DNA of 64,000 bases from Agarivorans sp050870875 (GTDB lineage Bacteria > Pseudomonadota > Gammaproteobacteria > Enterobacterales > Celerinatantimonadaceae), in contig NZ_CP194041.2 of NCBI RefSeq assembly GCF_050870875.2, positions 2,790,001 through 2,854,000 on the forward strand. The letters run 5' to 3'. The notes under the pieces were generated by a model. It saw nothing but the letters and a program-made list of their open reading frames with translations, had not been told where the DNA came from and searched no databases. Each line of letters begins with the position of its first letter. Within the stretch, counting starts at the first letter, position 1. The translations under genes and the position numbers were made by a program. Shown here piece after piece: positions 60,243-64,000 of this stretch.

Positions 60243-62528
60243 TCAGTGGTATTTAACGCTTTCGCCGACTAATTGTGCGCCAAAACGTTGTTGTAAAATT
60301 TGAATGTTAGGATCCGCGAGTAAACGCTGGGTAGCCGCTTCGATATTTTGGGCGTGTAATTGCTGTTGCAATTCAAGAGGGGTCTGTTGCTGACCATCCT
60401 CTCCAATATTAATCACCAACTCTATCGGTGCTTGCAAACTGGTACTCAGCTGCTGCTTAAGTTCTGCAACAGAATTTGGTTTCAGCAAATTTTTAAACTC
60501 GGGCTTGAGCAATAGTTGCACAGCATTTTCGTTTCGTGAATAAAGAGTATTTATCGCGATTTGACGCGCAATGGGCCCTAAGTTCATCTGGCTGACCATA
60601 TTGGCCCAAGTTTCATCGTTGCTGCCAATAAACACCGGAACTTGAGCTGCAAGCGCGACCGTTTGTTCTAGGACTTGCGCGGTAGCGTCTTGCACAGTTT
60701 CAGACGCTTGAAGGGGTTGAGGCACTGGCGAGCTGGCTGCTACAGACTGAGAGGCGCTCGCCTCTTCAGACTTTTTTTCAGTTTTGCCTCGTCCGCGTAA
60801 TTGACTGCGTAACTGTAGTAGCGAGGCGGTGTCTTCCGCACCAACCGGAGTCGATGATGATGAATTTATTGGATTGCTTTGCCTAGCATCAGAAAGAGGC
60901 TGAGCATATTCGGCAGCATAATTCAGATCAGGCTCGGCTGGTTGCTGATCCATTTCAGCTAACTGCGCATAATAGCTATCATCCACTGGCGGTTGCTGCT
61001 CGGTCAGCGGTACCGCTGACTGGCTTGGCTCTGCTGCTAAAACCGTCGGCTTATTCACAACAGCACTTGTTGATTCTGACAGTGAATTATTGGTAGCTGG
61101 TGCTGAATGTTGCGATTGTTTGTCAGTCGCTGGGCTGACACTTGAACTTGATTCAGAAACCGAGTCGACCTGCATTGCCTGCTGCGTTATTGGAGGGCTT
61201 GAACTCGGTGCATCACTAGACAGTTGCGCCTTTAATTTCGCAATACTTTGTTCGCGTTGTTGTACTCGAGGTTGACCAGTGATCGGTGTTGCAAGCTCAC
61301 TCACCGCCGAGCTTTGAGTCGCCGGAGTCTGTAATTGATAACCTTGTTGTTCAGCCTGCGCCAAAATCTCCTGCTGCTCTTTGACTAAACTGCTATCAGC
61401 AAGCGCTGAATTATCGGGGCCTTGTGCGACAGGCTCTCGCGACGCTGCAATCCCCTGCTCCGCAGGTTGAAAAGCCAACATCCGTAACACACTCATTTCA
61501 AAACCAGTTCGAGGATTAGGAGCGTAGGCTAAATCCCGTTTACCAGTAATCACTATTTGATACAAAAGCTGTAACAATTGCGCATCAACCTGTTCGGCCA
61601 ACATTTGAATCGTTTCATCCTGTTGACTCGCAGGCAATACCTGCGCCATAGCTACATGATGAATTAATTCAGCAAGTTGTTGATGTAAGTGCTCATAGTC
61701 GGGAGACATGCTGGCCAACTCAGCAATTTTATTGAAAGCCGATTCACTTTGGCCCGCGACTACATGGCATAATAACTGCCGTAATTGATGGGGATCGAGT
61801 ACCCCAAGCATATCTAGAACTTGCTGATATTCAAGCGTTTGCTCACAAAGCGCCAGCGCCTGATCAGTCAAACTTAAAGCATCTCGCATACTACCATCGG
61901 CGGCATGTGCGAGTGCATTCAGTGCTGGTAGCTGATAACCACGTTGTTCCGCATCCAAGATATGTGCTAATTGACCCGCGATCTGCGGTTCACTCAAAGC
62001 TTTTAGGTGAAACTGTAAGCAACGAGATAACACGGTCACCGGCAACTTCTGAGGATCGGTGGTTGCTAATAAAAATTTAACGTGTTCCGGAGGCTCTTCC
62101 AGCGTTTTCAACAAAGCATTAAAGCTATGTCGAGATAACATGTGCACTTCATCAATCAAGTACACCTTATAACGACCTTTCGCCGGGCTATATTGCACGT
62201 TGTCCAACAGTTCGCGGGTATCTTCAACTTTGGTCCGAGATGCCGCATCAATTTCTAACAAGTCGACAAAGTTACCTTGGTCAACCTCGATGCAATTACT
62301 ACATTGTCCACAAGGCTGAGATGAAACGCCCAGTTCACAGTTAAGACTCTTGGCAAACAAACGTGCAATAGTCGTTTTACCCACACCACGAGTACCACTA
62401 AATAAATAGGCATGGTGAAGACGCTGCTGATCTAAAGAGTTAATCAAGCCCGCGAGAACATGCTGTTGAGCAACCACCTGCTGAAAGGTTTTCGGCCGCC
62501 ATTTTCTTGCCAGTGCTTGATACTTCAT
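60243..62528 (-). CDS. dnaX: DNA polymerase III subunits tau and gamma
   Basis: 761 residues from the ATG at 62528 (MKYQALARKW), which has AGGAAA 9 bases upstream; the frame is open 11 codons further into apt. Clamp-loader ATPase with P-loop GTRGVGKT (45-52), zinc cysteines C64, C73, C76 and C79, LLATTDPQKLPVTVLSRC and the sensor regions, then a long disordered Ser/Gln/Ala/Pro linker (about 360-640) and the tau-specific C-terminal domain. An intact minus-one frameshift cassette near codon 586 predicts a shorter gamma form of 587 residues. It lies 13 bp after apt. Confidence 0.98.
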   Translation of the reverse strand: MKYQALARKWRPKTFQQVVAQQHVLAGLINSLDQQRLHHAYLFSGTRGVGKTTIARLFAKSLNCELGVSSQPCGQCSNCIEVDQGNFVDLLEIDAASRTKVEDTRELLDNVQYSPAKGRYKVYLIDEVHMLSRHSFNALLKTLEEPPEHVKFLLATTDPQKLPVTVLSRCLQFHLKALSEPQIAGQLAHILDAEQRGYQLPALNALAHAADGSMRDALSLTDQALALCEQTLEYQQVLDMLGVLDPHQLRQLLCHVVAGQSESAFNKIAELASMSPDYEHLHQQLAELIHHVAMAQVLPASQQDETIQMLAEQVDAQLLQLLYQIVITGKRDLAYAPNPRTGFEMSVLRMLAFQPAEQGIAASREPVAQGPDNSALADSSLVKEQQEILAQAEQQGYQLQTPATQSSAVSELATPITGQPRVQQREQSIAKLKAQLSSDAPSSSPPITQQAMQVDSVSESSSSVSPATDKQSQHSAPATNNSLSESTSAVVNKPTVLAAEPSQSAVPLTEQQPPVDDSYYAQLAEMDQQPAEPDLNYAAEYAQPLSDARQSNPINSSSSTPVGAEDTASLLQLRSQLRGRGKTEKKSEEASASQSVAASSPVPQPLQASETVQDATAQVLEQTVALAAQVPVFIGSNDETWANMVSQMNLGPIARQIAINTLYSRNENAVQLLLKPEFKNLLKPNSVAELKQQLSTSLQAPIELVINIGEDGQQQTPLELQQQLHAQNIEAATQRLLADPNIQILQQRFGAQLVGESVKYH
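60750..60790 (-). promoter_or_regulatory. dnaX programmed minus-one frameshift site
   Basis: On the minus strand the slippery heptamer A-AAA-AAG (60777-60771) is in the correct phase. A Shine-Dalgarno-like GAGG lies 9 bases upstream (60790-60787). Five bases downstream begins the hairpin AGAGGC-GAGC-GCCTCT (60765-60750). After slippage the ribosome reads GTC and then TGA (60768-60766), so gamma would end Lys-Lys-Val. Confidence 0.9.
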
Positions 62529-62541
62529 GAATGATACTTTC

Positions 62542-63087
62542 CTATTCGCCTTCAAACTCAACTAAGCAAGTTGATTCTACCCCAAGGGTGGTTAACTTTT
62601 GCGATCCCGGTAAGTCTATCAAATTAATCACAAAAGCCGCATAGTTAATCTCTCCCCCTAAGCGCCGAATCAATTTTACTGCGGCTTCAGCAGTTCCACC
62701 AGTCGCTATCAGATCATCGACTAATAAAACCTTATCACCGGGTTCAATTGCATCGGTATGGATCTCTAGCGTGTCCATGCCGTATTCAAGCTCATAACTT
62801 TCACCAATCACTGCTCGGGGCAACTTTCCAGGTTTACGTACTGGAATAAAACCAACACCAAGAGCTAAGGCGAGAGGTGCGCCAAAAATAAAGCCGCGTG
62901 CTTCAGTACCAACCACCTTGGTGATACCCAGATCTTTAAAAGCTTGATGCCATAATTCAATGACCAGAGCAAAAGCTTTAGGATCTTCAATTAAACTCGT
63001 AACATCCCGAAATAAGATCCCCTCTTTTGGGTAATCAGGTATGGTAATAATTGCATCTTTAATATAGTCGAGGTTAATGCTGCTCAT
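62542..63087 (-). CDS. apt: Adenine phosphoribosyltransferase
   Basis: 181 residues from the ATG at 63087 (MSSINLDYIKDAI), with GGAA 7 bases upstream; an ATG four codons earlier is possible. The text IPDYPKEGILFRDVTSL, EARGFIFGAPLALALG, VRKPGKLPR and the PRPP loop VLLVDDLIATGGTAEAA are those of type I Apt. It salvages adenine to AMP. First gene of apt-dnaX-ybaB. A terminator lies only 18 bp before its start. Confidence 0.97.
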   Translation of the reverse strand: MSSINLDYIKDAIITIPDYPKEGILFRDVTSLIEDPKAFALVIELWHQAFKDLGITKVVGTEARGFIFGAPLALALGVGFIPVRKPGKLPRAVIGESYELEYGMDTLEIHTDAIEPGDKVLLVDDLIATGGTAEAAVKLIRRLGGEINYAAFVINLIDLPGSQKLTTLGVESTCLVEFEGE

Positions 63088-63104
63088 GTTATATTCCATT
63101 TATC

Positions 63105-63133
63105 AAAAAAAAACGCCCAAACAATGGTGGGCG
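63105..63133 (-). terminator. Terminator upstream of apt, downstream of a small ORF
   Basis: On the minus strand CGCCCA...TGGGCG is followed by nine T residues. It lies 75 bp past the stop of the 37-residue ORF at 63208-63321 and 18 bp before apt. It marks the end of a short leftward transcript, or an attenuator in the apt leader. Confidence 0.88.
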
Positions 63134-63207
63134 CTATTTATAATTTTTAATTATCTCAATTTGACAGGATAAAGCAACGAACAGAAACCGCAAAAATTGC
63201 TGCAGTA

Positions 63208-63321
63208 TTAGCCAAATATTTTAATTAAAGACAAACTCAATGGTAGTGTCGGTAACAACAAAGCTACCACAAAACCTAGTAAATAGAATACGTTATAACT
63301 TTCTTTAAATTGATGATCCAT
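63208..63321 (-). CDS. Putative 37-residue membrane protein
   Basis: An ATG at 63321 opens 37 codons: MDHQFKESYNVFYLLGF and then a hydrophobic helix with VVALLLPTLPLSLSL, ending IKIFG. The charged N-terminus followed by a single membrane helix, a GGGA ribosome-binding site 9 bases upstream, a TATAAT box and perfect FNR box above it and a strong terminator below all fit a real small gene. Size and regulation recall small subunits of respiratory complexes, but I do not recognise the sequence. Alternatively the transcript is a leader of apt. Confidence 0.65.
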   Translation of the reverse strand: MDHQFKESYNVFYLLGFVVALLLPTLPLSLSLIKIFG

Positions 63322-63355
63322 CAACACTTTTCCCAAAAATTAAACTCAAACAACT

Positions 63356-63374
63356 TTGATCTAGATCAATTATA
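63356..63374 (-). promoter_or_regulatory. Perfect FNR box overlapping a TATAAT promoter
   Basis: TTGATCTAGATCAA (63356-63369) matches the FNR consensus at all ten positions. On the minus strand a TATAAT hexamer (63374-63369) abuts it, so the FNR site would be centred near the start of transcription of the small ORF, a repressing position. It could instead act on dusC to the right. Confidence 0.75.
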
Positions 63375-63508
63375 CTAGAATCACACGCCGTTAAACACCC
63401 AAATAAATTATGGAAATAGCTGTCATCGACTCATTTACCCCTCATTAATATCTGTAGCCGTAAGGCCTATGAAACGCTAGACTGTGCGCTTTTGACTGAA
63501 GGTAAAAT

Positions 63509-64000
63509 ATGCGTGTAGTTCTCGCCCCAATGGAAGGTGTCGCTGATGCGTCAATGCGACAACTATTATCCAGTTGTGGTGGCTACGATTGGTGTGTGAC
63601 CGAATTTATTCGCGTTACAAATATGCTATTACCTGACAAAGTCTTTTATAAGTATTGTCCTGAGCTCTATGACAATGGTTACATTGACCAGCAAACGCCA
63701 GTAAGAGTTCAACTGTTAGGTCAACACCCCACTCCGATGGCAGATAATGCCTGCCGGGCGATCGAGTTAGGCTCACACGGTTTAGACCTAAACTTTGGCT
63801 GCCCCAGTAAAACGGTTACGGGAAGTTGCGGTGGTGCATCAATGTTAAAAACCCCCCAGTCAATCTATGACGTGGTACGAGCGGTCCGCCAGGCAGTGCC
63901 CACTCTACACACCATTTCGGCTAAAATTCGACTCGGTTGGGAAGATAGAAGTGACTGTTTCGACATCGTGCAAGCGGTACAAGAAGCTGGAGCCGATGAA
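63509..64000 (+). CDS. dusC: tRNA-dihydrouridine synthase DusC, partial at window edge
   Basis: The first 164 codons are visible, the rest lies past the window. MRVVLAPMEGVADASMRQLL is the DusC-type start; TEFIRVTNMLLP, VRVQLLGQHP, NFGCPSKTV with the catalytic cysteine, GGASMLKTP and SAKIRLGW follow. The FMN enzyme reduces U16 in tRNA. AAGG lies 8-9 bases before the ATG. Divergent from the small FNR-linked ORF. Confidence 0.97.
   Translation, partial: MRVVLAPMEGVADASMRQLLSSCGGYDWCVTEFIRVTNMLLPDKVFYKYCPELYDNGYIDQQTPVRVQLLGQHPTPMADNACRAIELGSHGLDLNFGCPSKTVTGSCGGASMLKTPQSIYDVVRAVRQAVPTLHTISAKIRLGWEDRSDCFDIVQAVQEAGADE

Noticed and set aside
1..64000. CRISPR arrays, insertion sequences, prophage, rRNA and tRNA genes
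   Set aside because: I looked for direct-repeat arrays, transposase-like proteins, integrases and clover-leaf genes and saw none; the only long repeat is the 104-bp duplication.

Overview
The window comes from a gammaproteobacterial chromosome, most likely a marine member of the Alteromonadales/Vibrionales grade (an Agarivorans- or Psychromonas-like organism; this is inferred from gene order and protein character, not from a database search). Supporting signs are an enterobacterial-type his operon with a leader-peptide attenuator, a FadR/NhaB/DsbB block, the ycgNM-mltB-like-ycgL/minCDE/rnd/fadD block, apt-dnaX-ybaB, and DUF families (1244, 2333, 2982, 3010) typical of this group. I see no phage, insertion sequence, CRISPR array, rRNA or tRNA. 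This is core chromosome with little accessory DNA.

Layout. 1-4.8 kb: a membrane diguanylate cyclase cut by the window edge and htpG with a near-perfect sigma-32 promoter, followed by an exact 104-bp tandem duplication. 4.8-8.5 kb: ethanolamine use without a microcompartment (eat, eutB, eutC). 9-14.4 kb: a creA-like lipoprotein and the GlcNAc regulon (nagE divergent from nagBAC, with two matching NagC-type operators). 14.6-16.1 kb: a CSS-motif/EAL phosphodiesterase. 16.2-19 kb: feoABC behind Fur and FNR boxes. 19.1-20.7 kb: yciH, a yybP-ykoY manganese riboswitch controlling an Mn exporter, and a glutaredoxin-like protein. 20.7-23.8 kb: fadR divergent from nhaB-dsbB. 23.9-35.4 kb: ycgNM, a lytic transglycosylase, ycgL, minCDE, rnd, fadD, an alpha/beta hydrolase, tsaB, yoaA and two conserved small proteins. 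35.5-42.9 kb: hisL leader, attenuator and hisGDCBHAF(IE). 43-54.3 kb: mostly single genes (yjdM, SGNH hydrolase, yfcE, a TetR regulator facing an Fe-S/flavin ene-reductase, an outer-membrane barrel, three DUF proteins, an LpxM-like acyltransferase, add). 55-59.3 kb: nagD, a CPA2 antiporter, asnB. 59.3-64 kb: a DUF3010 gene, ybaB, dnaX, apt, a previously unlisted 37-residue membrane ORF behind a perfect FNR box, and the start of dusC.

How it fits together. GlcNAc is imported and phosphorylated by NagE (which lacks its own EIIA), then NagA and NagB bring it to fructose-6-phosphate under NagC control. Fatty-acid control is represented by FadR and FadD, with two PsrA-type boxes upstream of fadD. 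Metal balance is represented by feoABC and the manganese exporter.

The most interesting signals are at the RNA level: a complete dnaX minus-one frameshift cassette, a his attenuator, and a manganese riboswitch whose 10-bp and 11-bp hairpins interlock. The small FNR-linked ORF at 63.2-63.3 kb and the 104-bp duplication at 4.5-4.7 kb are the best candidates for something undescribed. I found no clearly novel multi-gene system.
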